Origin: an uncultured Bacteroidota bacterium
GTDB lineage: Bacteria > Bacteroidota > Bacteroidia > Bacteroidales > UBA932
Length of the DNA: 64,000 nt
Reading direction: 5' to 3'
NCBI GenBank assembly: GCA_937901965.1
Contig: CALGSW010000002.1
Span: forward strand, 253,970-317,969
Translations under genes and position numbers: made by a program
Notes under the pieces: generated by a model
Database searches by the model: none
What the model saw: only the letters and a program-made list of their open reading frames with translations
Told to the model about the DNA's origin: nothing
Shown here: positions 48,531 to 56,987 of the stretch, piece by piece
How positions within the stretch are numbered: position 1 is the stretch's first letter
Layout of the letters: each line of letters opens with the position of its first letter

Positions 48531-49913
48531 TTATGACATTTCTTTAATCATGATGTTGATGCCTCTTGACACAATATCCTGTATATCTGATTTGGACGGA
48601 CAGACAAATTCGCAAAGTGCCACGTCCTCCTCTATCACCTCATATATGCCGAGTTGTTCCATCTTGTCTATATCTTCCGCAAGAATGGCTTTGAACAGAT
48701 ATAAAGGCAGAATGTCCATCGGGAGAACCTTTTCGTAAACACCAGTTACAACAAATGCACGCTCTCCTCCGTTGAGGTTTGTGTCAAGGTTGTACTGTTT
48801 GTTAGGCATTAACCATGAAAAGTATGATCTGGAAATACTGAATTTTTTATCTCTGAGTGGTTTGATCCATCCGAACATCTCTCTGTAGTTACCCTCAGCC
48901 ATGACTGTAATCACGTTGTGGAATATTCCGGTGTACCCGTCTTTTCCAACATTCTCTCCTGTGAGGACATTTCCGCTGATGTATCTTACACCTACCTCGT
49001 CGCCGTATCTTACCTCATTTGATGAATCAGTAAGGTCTGCAACCTCTCTTATTGCCATGCCCGGAAGGGTCTCCACATAAGAGGGTTTCTTTGCCTTTGG
49101 TCCTGCTACAGCAATAACTCTGCGAAGATCAAAAACACCTTTATTAAAGAGCTTGCCTATTGCAGCCAAAGTGTAAAGATCAAGTGTCCACACTGTTTCG
49201 CCTTTATTAATGGGGCTTATATGGTGAATCTGAACTCCTACGTTTCCTGCAGGATGCGGACCGTCAAATACGTGGATTTTCGCCTTCTCAAGTCTGTGCA
49301 TGGGGCTGCCTGCAAATGTGTCTGCATGAAGTCCTATGTGAACTCCGCCTTTTGACAGTTTGGTAAGGATATTAACACCCATCTGCATATTGTCAAATTC
49401 GCTTTTCATTGCGTAATCCATGTCAGCAGCAAGGGGTGCCGAATCGAATCCCGATATAAATATAGCTTTTGGCTCTTTTGCCGGGTCTGCAACCGTGCCA
49501 TATGGTCTCTGTTTTATCATTGCCCAAAGGCCGGATGACAGCAGTGCCTCTTTTAACTCTTGAGCCGTTCCGTTTTTGCAGAGTTCATGAGCATTTGAAT
49601 GAGCATACTCCTGTTTTTTGTCTGCCTGAATAAGAATTTGCAGAAGTTTTCGCTTCTCTCCGCGTACAATCTCCTTCACTATACCGCTCGCAGGTGAGCA
49701 GATAAGGATCTCCGGATGTTTTTTGTCTGCCAAAATAGGTGTGCCTGCCTTAACAGCATCGCCCTCCTTTATAAGGAGTTTAGGGTTAAGTCCTTTGAAA
49801 TCTGTGGGTTTAACAGCCAAAATGTCCGGTGAGATGCTTCTTGCGATCTGGTTTACCGCACTCCCTTTAAGCGGAATGTTTAAACCTTTGCGTAAAAGTA
49901 TTTTGTTTGACAT
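48531..49913 (-). CDS. nqrA: Na+-translocating NADH:quinone reductase subunit A
   Basis: The 460-residue peripheral subunit, which contacts ubiquinone-binding parts of NqrB. It begins KILLRKGLNIPLKGSAVNQ, followed by FKGLNPKLLIKEGDAVKAGTPILADKKHPEILICSPASGIVKEI (RnfC-like barrel-sandwich hybrid) and GVHIGLHADTFAGSPMHRLEKAKIHVFDGPHPAGNVGVQIHHISPINKGETVWTLD. Start set at ATG 49913. First gene of the operon, divergent from uvrD with overlapping promoters. Confidence 0.95.
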   Translation of the reverse strand: MSNKILLRKGLNIPLKGSAVNQIARSISPDILAVKPTDFKGLNPKLLIKEGDAVKAGTPILADKKHPEILICSPASGIVKEIVRGEKRKLLQILIQADKKQEYAHSNAHELCKNGTAQELKEALLSSGLWAMIKQRPYGTVADPAKEPKAIFISGFDSAPLAADMDYAMKSEFDNMQMGVNILTKLSKGGVHIGLHADTFAGSPMHRLEKAKIHVFDGPHPAGNVGVQIHHISPINKGETVWTLDLYTLAAIGKLFNKGVFDLRRVIAVAGPKAKKPSYVETLPGMAIREVADLTDSSNEVRYGDEVGVRYISGNVLTGENVGKDGYTGIFHNVITVMAEGNYREMFGWIKPLRDKKFSISRSYFSWLMPNKQYNLDTNLNGGERAFVVTGVYEKVLPMDILPLYLFKAILAEDIDKMEQLGIYEVIEEDVALCEFVCPSKSDIQDIVSRGINIMIKEMS

Positions 49914-49930
49914 TTTATGGGGATAAAAAA

Positions 49931-49964
49931 TTTGCGGCAAAGATACACATTATTTGTAATTTTG
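49931..49964 (+). promoter_or_regulatory. uvrD promoter, leaderless or nearly so
   Basis: TTTG (49931-49934), 22 nt, TAATTTTG (49957-49964). The ATG is at 49971, so the transcript would begin at or within a few bases of the start codon. No ribosome-binding site fits. Confidence 0.5.
49938..49945 (-). promoter_or_regulatory. -7 element TATCTTTG for the nqr operon
   Basis: Read on minus, TATCTTTG lies 24 nt before the nqrA ATG. It sits within the spacer of the uvrD promoter, so the two divergent promoters overlap. No clear -33 box. Confidence 0.5.
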
Positions 49965-49970
49965 CCATTA

Positions 49971-52364
49971 ATGAAAAGAGATTTTTCCACTATAGTTGAG
50001 GGGCTGAATAGTGCTCAAAGACAGGCTGTTGAGCAGTTCGAAGGACCATCGTTGATTGTAGCAGGTGCCGGATCCGGAAAGACAAGGGTATTGACCTGCA
50101 GAATAGCTAACATATTGAACCACGGGCATAAAGCCAGTTCTGTTCTCGCTTTGACCTTCACAAATAAGGCCTCAAAGGAGATGAAAGAGCGTATTTCACA
50201 GATGGTGGGTGCCGATAATGCCAGATATCTCTGGATGGGTACATTTCACTCGGTTTTTATACGCTTTCTGAGGGAGGATGCGGAACTTCTCGGGTTTCCA
50301 AAGAGCTTTACCATATATGATACTTCAGATTCCAGGAGTGCAATAAGGGCATGTGTAAAGGAGCTCGGGCTGGATGAGAAGATTTATAAACCAAACGAGG
50401 TGCTCTCAAAAATCTCAAAGGCAAAAAATAGTTTGATTCTGGCAGATGCATACCTTGCCAGCGGAGAACTGATGGAGTCAGATTTGAGAAACAGAAAACC
50501 TCAGATTGGTCAGATTTACAAGCTTTATGAGCGAAAGTGCAGGCAAGCAGGAGCGATGGATTTTGATGATATTCTTGTATATACAAATATTCTTTTCAAG
50601 AATTTTCCTGATGCATTACAGAAGTTTCAGCAGAGATTCAAATTTATACTTGTTGATGAGTACCAGGATACTAACTATGCACAGTATCTCATTGTTAAAA
50701 AACTCTCTGCAATACACAGAAATCTGTGTGTGGTTGGTGATGACTCACAGAGTATCTATGCTTTCAGAGGGGCCAGGATTGAGAATATTCTAAACTTCCT
50801 GAAGGATTACCAGGAGGCAAGGCAGTTTAAACTTGAGCAAAACTACCGTTCTACTCAGACAATAGTTAATGCTGCTAACTCTCTTATTGCTAAGAATTCA
50901 AACAGACTTAACAAAGAGTGTTTCTCAGAGGCGGATCCCGGTGAAAAGATTGAGGTTGTGAGGGGTTATTCAGATCAGGAGGAGGCATTTACTGTTGTCT
51001 CATCTATTAAGACGAGGCTCTATTCAGACAAGGCTCAGTACTCAGATTTTGCTGTACTATACAGAACAAATGCACAGTCTCGTGTGGTTGAGGAGGCTCT
51101 CAGACGTGGCTCAATTCCTTACAGAATTTATGGTGGTCACTCTTTCTATGACAGGCAGGAGGTTAAGGATGTGCTTGCATATATGAGACTTCTAATGAAT
51201 CCTAAGGATGACGAGGCTTTCAGAAGGGTGGTGAATGTTCCTGCAAGGGGTATTGGGGCTACTACTATTGCTAATCTGGCGGCGGCGGCGGGGGCGGCCT
51301 CCCTCTCTATGTGGGAGGCCTTTCACAGGGGTGACCATGATGCCATGGGCATCAAAGCCCCCGCCGCCGCCCGTCTCGCACAGTTTATCTCTATAATAAC
51401 CGAGGTTGGTAGTCATGCCTTGACATCAACTGCATATAATATTACAATGGAGATACTCATGCGGTCCGGATACATGGAGTATCTCAGAACGGATACCTCT
51501 ACTGAAGGGCAGGCTCGCCTTGAGAATGTTGAGGAGTTGTTTAACTCCATCAAAGAGATGGAGGAGGAGGTGAACGGTGGTGAGATCCCGGAGCAAAACT
51601 CAGATGCGCCACAGGAAAAGGTACTTAACCTGGAGGAGTTTCTGGAGAATATCTCTTTGATGAGCGCAATTGATGAGGGGTCAGACAGCAAGGAGGATAA
51701 TAATAAGGTGAATCTTATGACTGTTCACTCTGCCAAGGGGCTGGAGTTCCCATACGTATACGTTATAGGTATGGAGGACACCCTCTTCCCTAGTGTGACG
51801 GGTGTAAGCGCCGAGCACGAAATAGAGGAGGAGAGGCGTCTCTTCTATGTAGCACTTACAAGGGCTATGAAGGTTGTCACTTTGTCGTATGCACAGTCAA
51901 GATTCAGATGGGGGCAGCAGGTGAACTATCCTCCCAGCAGATTTTTAAAAGAGATTGACCGTAAATATCTGAACTGGCCATATGAGGAGGGGGTTATGTC
52001 AATCTTCAGGAGTGATGACTCAGAAGGATTGTTCTCCTCAGGTTCAAAGTCTTATGGTTCGTCACGATTTGGTGGCGGGTCGGCGGGGGCCGGCAGGCCG
52101 GCCCACCGGGAACGCCCGTCTCCTACGGCCGTTCCCGCTTCGCCGTCAAAGACGGCTCCGCCGCCACCCAGACGCGAAAACTTTTTTCCTGACCCCGTAG
52201 AAAAATTGCGAGTAGGAATTAAAGTTGAACACGAAAGATTCGGCTACGGGAAAATAATTTCACTTGAGGGTGATGTGCTCAATATGAGAGCAGTAGTTGA
52301 CTTTAATGATAGTGGTCAAAAGACACTTTTACTAAAATTTGCAAAACTTCGCGTTGCTGAATAA
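49971..52364 (+). CDS. uvrD: UvrD/PcrA-type superfamily 1 DNA helicase with two GC-rich elements
   Basis: A 797-residue 3'-5' helicase. It has LNSAQRQAVEQF (Q motif), IVAGAGSGKTRVL (Walker A, 30-41), LTFTNKASKEMKERI, LVDEYQDTNYAQY (Walker B), VVGDDSQSIYAFRGARIENI, LEQNYRSTQTIV, LMTVHSAKGLEFPYVYVIGMEDTLFP and EEERRLFYVALTRA. The C-terminal VGIKVEHERFGYGKIISLEGD is a Tudor-like polymerase-interaction domain. Two three-hairpin GC elements lie in it: in domain 2B near residues 437-467 and in the disordered linker at 701-733. The ATG at 49971 is chosen by homology and promoter position. Confidence 0.94.
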   Translation: MKRDFSTIVEGLNSAQRQAVEQFEGPSLIVAGAGSGKTRVLTCRIANILNHGHKASSVLALTFTNKASKEMKERISQMVGADNARYLWMGTFHSVFIRFLREDAELLGFPKSFTIYDTSDSRSAIRACVKELGLDEKIYKPNEVLSKISKAKNSLILADAYLASGELMESDLRNRKPQIGQIYKLYERKCRQAGAMDFDDILVYTNILFKNFPDALQKFQQRFKFILVDEYQDTNYAQYLIVKKLSAIHRNLCVVGDDSQSIYAFRGARIENILNFLKDYQEARQFKLEQNYRSTQTIVNAANSLIAKNSNRLNKECFSEADPGEKIEVVRGYSDQEEAFTVVSSIKTRLYSDKAQYSDFAVLYRTNAQSRVVEEALRRGSIPYRIYGGHSFYDRQEVKDVLAYMRLLMNPKDDEAFRRVVNVPARGIGATTIANLAAAAGAASLSMWEAFHRGDHDAMGIKAPAAARLAQFISIITEVGSHALTSTAYNITMEILMRSGYMEYLRTDTSTEGQARLENVEELFNSIKEMEEEVNGGEIPEQNSDAPQEKVLNLEEFLENISLMSAIDEGSDSKEDNNKVNLMTVHSAKGLEFPYVYVIGMEDTLFPSVTGVSAEHEIEEERRLFYVALTRAMKVVTLSYAQSRFRWGQQVNYPPSRFLKEIDRKYLNWPYEEGVMSIFRSDDSEGLFSSGSKSYGSSRFGGGSAGAGRPAHRERPSPTAVPASPSKTAPPPPRRENFFPDPVEKLRVGIKVEHERFGYGKIISLEGDVLNMRAVVDFNDSGQKTLLLKFAKLRVAE
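51281..51371 (+). repeat. In-frame GC-rich three-hairpin element, copy 4 (uvrD, domain 2B)
   Basis: Outer stem of 15 perfect bp: GGCGGCGGCGGGGGC (51281-51295) with GCCCCCGCCGCCGCC (51357-51371). Inner hairpins: GGCCTCCC with GGGAGGCC (51296-51320, 9-nt loop), TCAC-AGGG-GTGA (51323-51334) and TGATGCC-ATG-GGCATCA (51338-51354). Unlike the other copies, the middle (SLSMWEAF... MGIKAPAAARL) still resembles normal helicase sequence. Confidence 0.78.
52071..52168 (+). repeat. In-frame GC-rich three-hairpin element, copy 5 (uvrD linker)
   Basis: Outer stem of 11 bp with a 2-nt bulge: GGTGGCGG(gt)CGG (52071-52083) with CCGCCGCCACC (52158-52168). Inner hairpins: GGGCCGG-CAGG-CCGGCCC (52087-52104), CGGGAACGcCCGT-CTCCT-ACGGcCGTTCCCG (52107-52137, one C-C mismatch) and GCCGTC-AAA-GACGGC (52142-52156). 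It encodes a Gly/Ala/Pro/Arg-rich linker. Confidence 0.83.
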
Positions 52365-52430
52365 ACTTTGGCACAAGATTTGAATATTCCTAAAGCGAAG
52401 TTTTTCATAGTTTAAGTTTAGGTTAAGTAA

Positions 52431-52461
52431 TGAGGTTTTATCCGTTCTGGATAAGGCCTCA
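52431..52461. terminator. Bidirectional terminator between uvrD and the dehydrogenase fusion
   Basis: A 13-bp stem with two G-T pairs: TGAGGTTTTATCC (52431-52443), GTTCT loop, GGATAAGGCCTCA (52449-52461). It separates the two convergent genes; poly-T tails are short. Confidence 0.6.
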
Positions 52462-52497
52462 TGAAGTTTTATACCTAACCTGTTTCTTGTCTCTTTT

Positions 52498-55400
52498 CTA
52501 CTTAAACGCCTGCTCGCTCAGACCCTTACCGCTTAGCTTAAGATCGTGGAAATATTCAGGCACCTCTTTACCCTGCAGGTAGTCAACATACAGTTTTGCA
52601 ATATATTGCGACAACATAAAGCCGTGACCTCTCATGCCTGTAAACAGACCTAGTTCAGGATCTACAATATACCTTGGTTCAATGTAGTATCCGCTCCAGA
52701 CTGCCTGGAAGCCTACTCCGCTAAGCTGAGGAATCCAGTTAGTAAAGATTTCGGTGGCAATCTCAATAAACTCTCTGCTGTTTATCTTGAGATTCTTATC
52801 TGTCTCGGTAGCATCTATGGCAGGTGAGGCGCAGCCGATTATCTGACCTGTCTCAGCCAATTGCTGTCCGTAAACTGCAGAGAAGCCCTTGTATTTGCGT
52901 CGGTCTATAAGCATGTCAAGATTTGCACCATCCTTGCCAAGCATAGGGAGTCGTTTGGTGATAAATGCCTGGTGCTTTACAGGATAGAGTCCTGTTTCAA
53001 TACCCAGTTTTTTTGCAAATTTGTCTGCCTCGGCTCCAAGTGCATTTATGAAGATTTCTGTTCTGTACTCAGCATACTCTTTGTCCGGAGTGAGCACGAT
53101 AACTCTGTACTCATTACCCTCTTTCTGAACGTCTACAAGTCTTGTATTTTCAAGTACTTTTCCTCCGTTCTCTCTGCCTATCTCCCTCACGAGATCCATT
53201 GTAAGTCCCGGATTTGCCTGCCAGCAGTCATTAGTTATAAGTGCGTGGCTGTAAAGATCAAGAGATGGGTTGAAATATGGTGAAATCTCTTTGCGGAAAT
53301 CCCTTTTCTCAACCATCCTTGCATCGCTCCAGTTACGTGACATATCCAGGGAGTCAAATGTGGCCTGATCGTGAACAAACCCCACGTATTTAATCAGTTT
53401 CAGATCTATTGAGTGTCTGTCGTTCAGTTTGCTGAAAATCTCAAGGTTGTGTTTGGCAATATCGGCAAGAGCCGGAAGCGAGAATGCAGGTCTGCCGCCT
53501 GCAATGTTTCTCCATGAGCTTCCCAGACCATCATTGATTAAATATGGTTTCATCCCTGCCTCTGCCATATAGCGGAAGAGTGAACTTCCTGCAATGCCAC
53601 CTCCGGCAATTATAGCAGGTACCTTCTCTACCCACTTGCTGCCCTTTGGAAGTATAATATTCTCGCTTTTGCCCACAGGGTTCATATCCCCGAGGGTTAC
53701 CAGGTTTGACATAGGTCCGCGAGGAGTCGGTTCTCCTATAACCTCTATTCCGTATGGCTTCAGGAACATCCTTGCCCTTGGCACACATCTGCTGCCCCGG
53801 CAAGGGCCCATGCCAATTCTTGTGATATGTTTTAGTTCATCTGAAGAGATAACCTTTCTCTCTCCAATTGCAGCAAGCATCTTCTCCACAGTTACATCTT
53901 CGCAATGGCATATATATGTCTTAGCATCGTGCTCCCCTTCAAGCGGTTTAATCTGCACTGGCAGAGGATATTTCTCCTTAACTATAAATCCCCTTACTGC
54001 CAGAAGCTCCTCTTCTGCAAGACCTTTTGCTTTAACCCTCGCAACATTTGTCTTGTTCTCCTTCTTAAGTATCTTCTCTATAACACCTTCGCCTACCTTC
54101 TTCCCGTTATTATCAACGAGAAAAACCTCAGCACCCTCATCGGCCTTGTACTCTATAGGGAGGAAAACCCAGTTTTTATTGAACTGGTATCCAAAGATGG
54201 CCAGACCCGGACATTGGTAAACGCATCGCATACAACCTACACACTTGTCAAAGTCTATACGTGGGACCGTAGATGTAGAGGATTTGGTAATAGCTCCGTA
54301 TTCGCATGCAAATGAGCATGGATTACAAGCAAACCCGTAAAGACAGTCAATCTGAACAAACCCCTTCTCCTTCATTCGCTCAGGAGCAGGTCTGAAAGGC
54401 TCCTCAATTACCCTTACGGGATGTTGCTGTGAATCGATATACTCTTTAGAAACAGCCAGATAGTCGTTGTAATTATACCTGAATCCCAGATCCTGCTGAA
54501 TCTCATATGCACACTGTTTTCCTCGCAGTACTGCCGATGTTCCCTCTCCGATTCTTACTGCGTCACCCACTCCATGGCAATGTCTTCCGTAGATTTCAAC
54601 CCCTTTTCTGAAAAGTTGATTGTCCGGAATCAACCCGGTACATATGTTAATGCAATCTATGTCTTCTACAAGCTTTTCTGTCCCCGGGATGGGCTTGAAG
54701 TTTTCACACTCAGCTATTATTGCCCCCACAACACCTGTTCTGTCTGCATTTGGAATAGCCTCAAGCAGAATGTGAGATGTCATAACAGGTATGCCGAGTC
54801 TTCTTACTCTGTTTGCCTGCACCGGGAATCCCCCTTCGCGTGGCATTGCCTCTATGATAGCCTTTACCTGGGCACCGGCCTGCATTGCCTGGTAAGAGGT
54901 AAGATAACCTATATTTCCTGCACCTACTGTAAGTATCTTTCTTCCGAGCATTGTAAGCTCCTGGTTCATCATCCTCTGAACTACGGCAGCTGTGTATACT
55001 CCCGGCAGGTCATCGTTCTTAAATGCTGGCATAAATGGAACAGCTCCGGTGGCTATCACGAGATGCTCAGCATCTACATAACTAATCTCCTGTTTTGCAA
55101 TGTCTTTAATAACCAGTCTTTTTCCCTCAAGTATATCCCATACAACAGAGTCCAGTAAGATACCGCTGTGGTCATCTCCGGCAAGTGTATTTGCAATGTC
55201 AAATCCTCTCATCCCTCCAAATCTCTTCTCCTTTTCAAAGAAGAAGAACTGATGGGTCTGCATCAGGAACTGACCACCAATTTTACTGTTATTGTCAATT
55301 ACGAGGTTCTGGATTCCGGCTTTGTTAAGCTCTTCACGTACTGCTAGCCCGGCAGGTCCAGCCCCGATAATTGCAACAGTCGTTTTCCTTATTTTTATCT

Positions 55401-55731
55401 CTTTTCCGTCACTTTCAACCAGAAGAGTACTCTCAGGAAGGTAAGATTCGTCAATTCTTTTTACATTTTTGACCTCATCCACCTTGGTTATGCAAATGCG
55501 TCTGACTTTTCCGTCAACCAGCATTTCGCATGCACCACATTTTCCAATGCCGCACTCCATTGTGCGCTCTCTGTTTTGAAGACTGTGTTTGTGAACAACT
55601 TTTCCGGCCTGATGCAGTGCTGCCGCAATCGTAAACCCTCTCTGACCGTTTATTTTCTGCCCTTCGAAGATGAATTCCACTCTATCCTCCGCAGGAATTG
55701 CCAGGATAGGATGCTCAGTAATTCTGTACAT
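52498..55731 (-). CDS. Multidomain FAD-dependent amine/imino-acid dehydrogenase fusion
   Basis: A 1077-residue fusion. Residues about 15-95 are a 2Fe-2S domain with Cys60, Cys65, Cys68 and Cys80 (ECGIGKCGACEML... RRIC). About 115-450 is an FAD/NAD disulphide-oxidoreductase domain (AIIGAGPAGLAVREELNKAG, ILTVGAGNIGYLTSYQAM). About 480-530 has extra Cys (FACNPCSFACEYGAI) and a 4Fe-4S motif (DKCVGCMRCVYQCPG). About 615-690 is a BFD-like domain (YICHCEDVTVEKM, GMGPCRGSRC). From about 715 there is a DAO-type oxidoreductase (AIIAGGGIAGSSLFRYMAEAG). The parts match the separate subunits of hydroxyproline, octopine/nopaline or D-proline-type dehydrogenases. Substrate is unknown. It has its own likely promoter at 55751. 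Confidence 0.82.
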   Translation of the reverse strand: MYRITEHPILAIPAEDRVEFIFEGQKINGQRGFTIAAALHQAGKVVHKHSLQNRERTMECGIGKCGACEMLVDGKVRRICITKVDEVKNVKRIDESYLPESTLLVESDGKEIKIRKTTVAIIGAGPAGLAVREELNKAGIQNLVIDNNSKIGGQFLMQTHQFFFFEKEKRFGGMRGFDIANTLAGDDHSGILLDSVVWDILEGKRLVIKDIAKQEISYVDAEHLVIATGAVPFMPAFKNDDLPGVYTAAVVQRMMNQELTMLGRKILTVGAGNIGYLTSYQAMQAGAQVKAIIEAMPREGGFPVQANRVRRLGIPVMTSHILLEAIPNADRTGVVGAIIAECENFKPIPGTEKLVEDIDCINICTGLIPDNQLFRKGVEIYGRHCHGVGDAVRIGEGTSAVLRGKQCAYEIQQDLGFRYNYNDYLAVSKEYIDSQQHPVRVIEEPFRPAPERMKEKGFVQIDCLYGFACNPCSFACEYGAITKSSTSTVPRIDFDKCVGCMRCVYQCPGLAIFGYQFNKNWVFLPIEYKADEGAEVFLVDNNGKKVGEGVIEKILKKENKTNVARVKAKGLAEEELLAVRGFIVKEKYPLPVQIKPLEGEHDAKTYICHCEDVTVEKMLAAIGERKVISSDELKHITRIGMGPCRGSRCVPRARMFLKPYGIEVIGEPTPRGPMSNLVTLGDMNPVGKSENIILPKGSKWVEKVPAIIAGGGIAGSSLFRYMAEAGMKPYLINDGLGSSWRNIAGGRPAFSLPALADIAKHNLEIFSKLNDRHSIDLKLIKYVGFVHDQATFDSLDMSRNWSDARMVEKRDFRKEISPYFNPSLDLYSHALITNDCWQANPGLTMDLVREIGRENGGKVLENTRLVDVQKEGNEYRVIVLTPDKEYAEYRTEIFINALGAEADKFAKKLGIETGLYPVKHQAFITKRLPMLGKDGANLDMLIDRRKYKGFSAVYGQQLAETGQIIGCASPAIDATETDKNLKINSREFIEIATEIFTNWIPQLSGVGFQAVWSGYYIEPRYIVDPELGLFTGMRGHGFMLSQYIAKLYVDYLQGKEVPEYFHDLKLSGKGLSEQAFK

Positions 55732-55750
55732 AGTTAAGTTTAAATTTGTT

Positions 55751-55758
55751 CAAATTTA
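55751..55758 (-). promoter_or_regulatory. -7 element TAAATTTG upstream of the dehydrogenase fusion
   Basis: Read on minus, TAAATTTG lies 19 nt before the ATG at 55731. No matching -33 box was seen, so support is partial. Confidence 0.4.
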
Positions 55759-55879
55759 GCTAAAATTTGAAATCGTAATTTTAAAATTACATATTTTTTA
55801 CAGTTTGTACCAAAAAGCCATTTTTTGCTTGATAAATGTAATATTTTAGCAGCGAAAACCAATTAAAACATAGGGAGAT

Positions 55880-56926
55880 ATGAAGAGAGTGATCTTTTTG
55901 GTTGCCATTCTGGCGGCAGGCTGCCAGGGCATGACTTTAACTGAGGGGGGAAACGCCACCCTCACACTAAGCATCTTAAATGAAGATGTATCTACAAAAG
56001 CTTTTGTGCACCAGATACCGGACACAAATTTAATGACTCTTGTAATCAGCAAGGGGAATGACACCCTTTATAAAGGACTGTATGGTGATAAGCCATCCAA
56101 ACTAACAATTCCTGCAGGTGAGTACAATGTTGATCTGTACAGCTACAAATTGCGAGAACCGGTGTTAGGCAGTCCATGTTGGGGTGATTCCAAACAAATT
56201 CTTCTGGAGAAGGATAAAACTACTGCCCTTTCATTGGTTTGCCGGCAACTAAGTGGTGGAGTGAAACTTGTTTTTACACAGGCATTTAAAAATAAATATG
56301 CCTGGTACACACCAGCTGTTTATAATGAATTCGGATCAGTGGACTACTTATATTCAGAAAATCGGTTTGTCTATTTAAAACCGGGCAAGTTTTTCATGAA
56401 GATAAAATGGGCTACTGATCCTGAAGGCCACCTGCCGGTATTTACGAAAGTAATCAATCCTAATGACATGATTACTTTCAGTGTAGGATTGTCACCTGCG
56501 GATTCGGGTAAGGTAGGAGGCGGAATAGAGATTGATACCATCTCAGTATGGAAAACAGACACAGTGTCTATAGATAGAATTGATGGCAGATCCGCAGAGA
56601 ATGCATTAGAGCTTACAAGGTGGGAGGAGTTCATTACAATCAAAGCCTGGTTTAATGCATACATTGTTGGGACAGATGTTTCCCAGGATTCAGTAAAATT
56701 TGTTCCGCCATTTACGAAAAACAGCCATATTGCAATAGCATCAGACCCAAATGAGAGAAGAAGAGAGAAGATATTTGGTGCAAACTTATCAACTGTTTTG
56801 CAGCCTATGTGGGGGCTTGCAAACAATCCGGCAATGCTTGGGCAGAAGATAAAGATTAGAGGGACTTTTTCCAGATCTTATCTTGGTGGACCCGGAATGG
56901 GAACGACTTACGAAATTATTAAGTGA
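55880..56926 (+). CDS. Lipoprotein with DUF4493-like and DUF6359-like domains
   Basis: A 348-residue lipoprotein: MKRVIFLVAILAAGCQGM has a lipobox Cys at about 15. Residues 25-200 follow the DUF4493 pattern of Bacteroidetes surface lipoproteins (ATLTLSILNEDVSTKAF, KLTIPAGEYNVDLYSYKLREPVLGSPCWGDSKQ, LSGGVKLVFTQAF). Residues about 240-348 resemble the OB-fold DUF6359 (ITIKAWFNAYIVGT, SHIAIASDPNERR, LGQKIKIRGTFSRSYLGGPGM). Surface exposure and binding are inferred; no ligand is known. It is monocistronic. Confidence 0.68.
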   Translation: MKRVIFLVAILAAGCQGMTLTEGGNATLTLSILNEDVSTKAFVHQIPDTNLMTLVISKGNDTLYKGLYGDKPSKLTIPAGEYNVDLYSYKLREPVLGSPCWGDSKQILLEKDKTTALSLVCRQLSGGVKLVFTQAFKNKYAWYTPAVYNEFGSVDYLYSENRFVYLKPGKFFMKIKWATDPEGHLPVFTKVINPNDMITFSVGLSPADSGKVGGGIEIDTISVWKTDTVSIDRIDGRSAENALELTRWEEFITIKAWFNAYIVGTDVSQDSVKFVPPFTKNSHIAIASDPNERRREKIFGANLSTVLQPMWGLANNPAMLGQKIKIRGTFSRSYLGGPGMGTTYEIIK

Positions 56927-56975
56927 AATTGGTCAGTATTAATTTGATTGTTTCTCAATAATTCCTGAAATTATC

Positions 56976-56983
56976 TAAATTTG
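56976..56983 (+). promoter_or_regulatory. -7 element TAAATTTG just before the acetyltransferase ATG
   Basis: TAAATTTG ends 4 nt before the ATG at 56988, again implying a leaderless transcript. No TTTG lies at the right distance, so it may be fortuitous. Confidence 0.35.
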
Positions 56984-56987
56984 TTTC

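Noticed and set aside
44088..49913. The six-gene redox operon as Rnf rather than Nqr
   Set aside because: Presence of NqrA-type and NqrF-type subunits (2Fe-2S plus FAD/NADH domains), the NqrB FMN-Thr motif and absence of RnfB/RnfC ferredoxin domains identify NQR.
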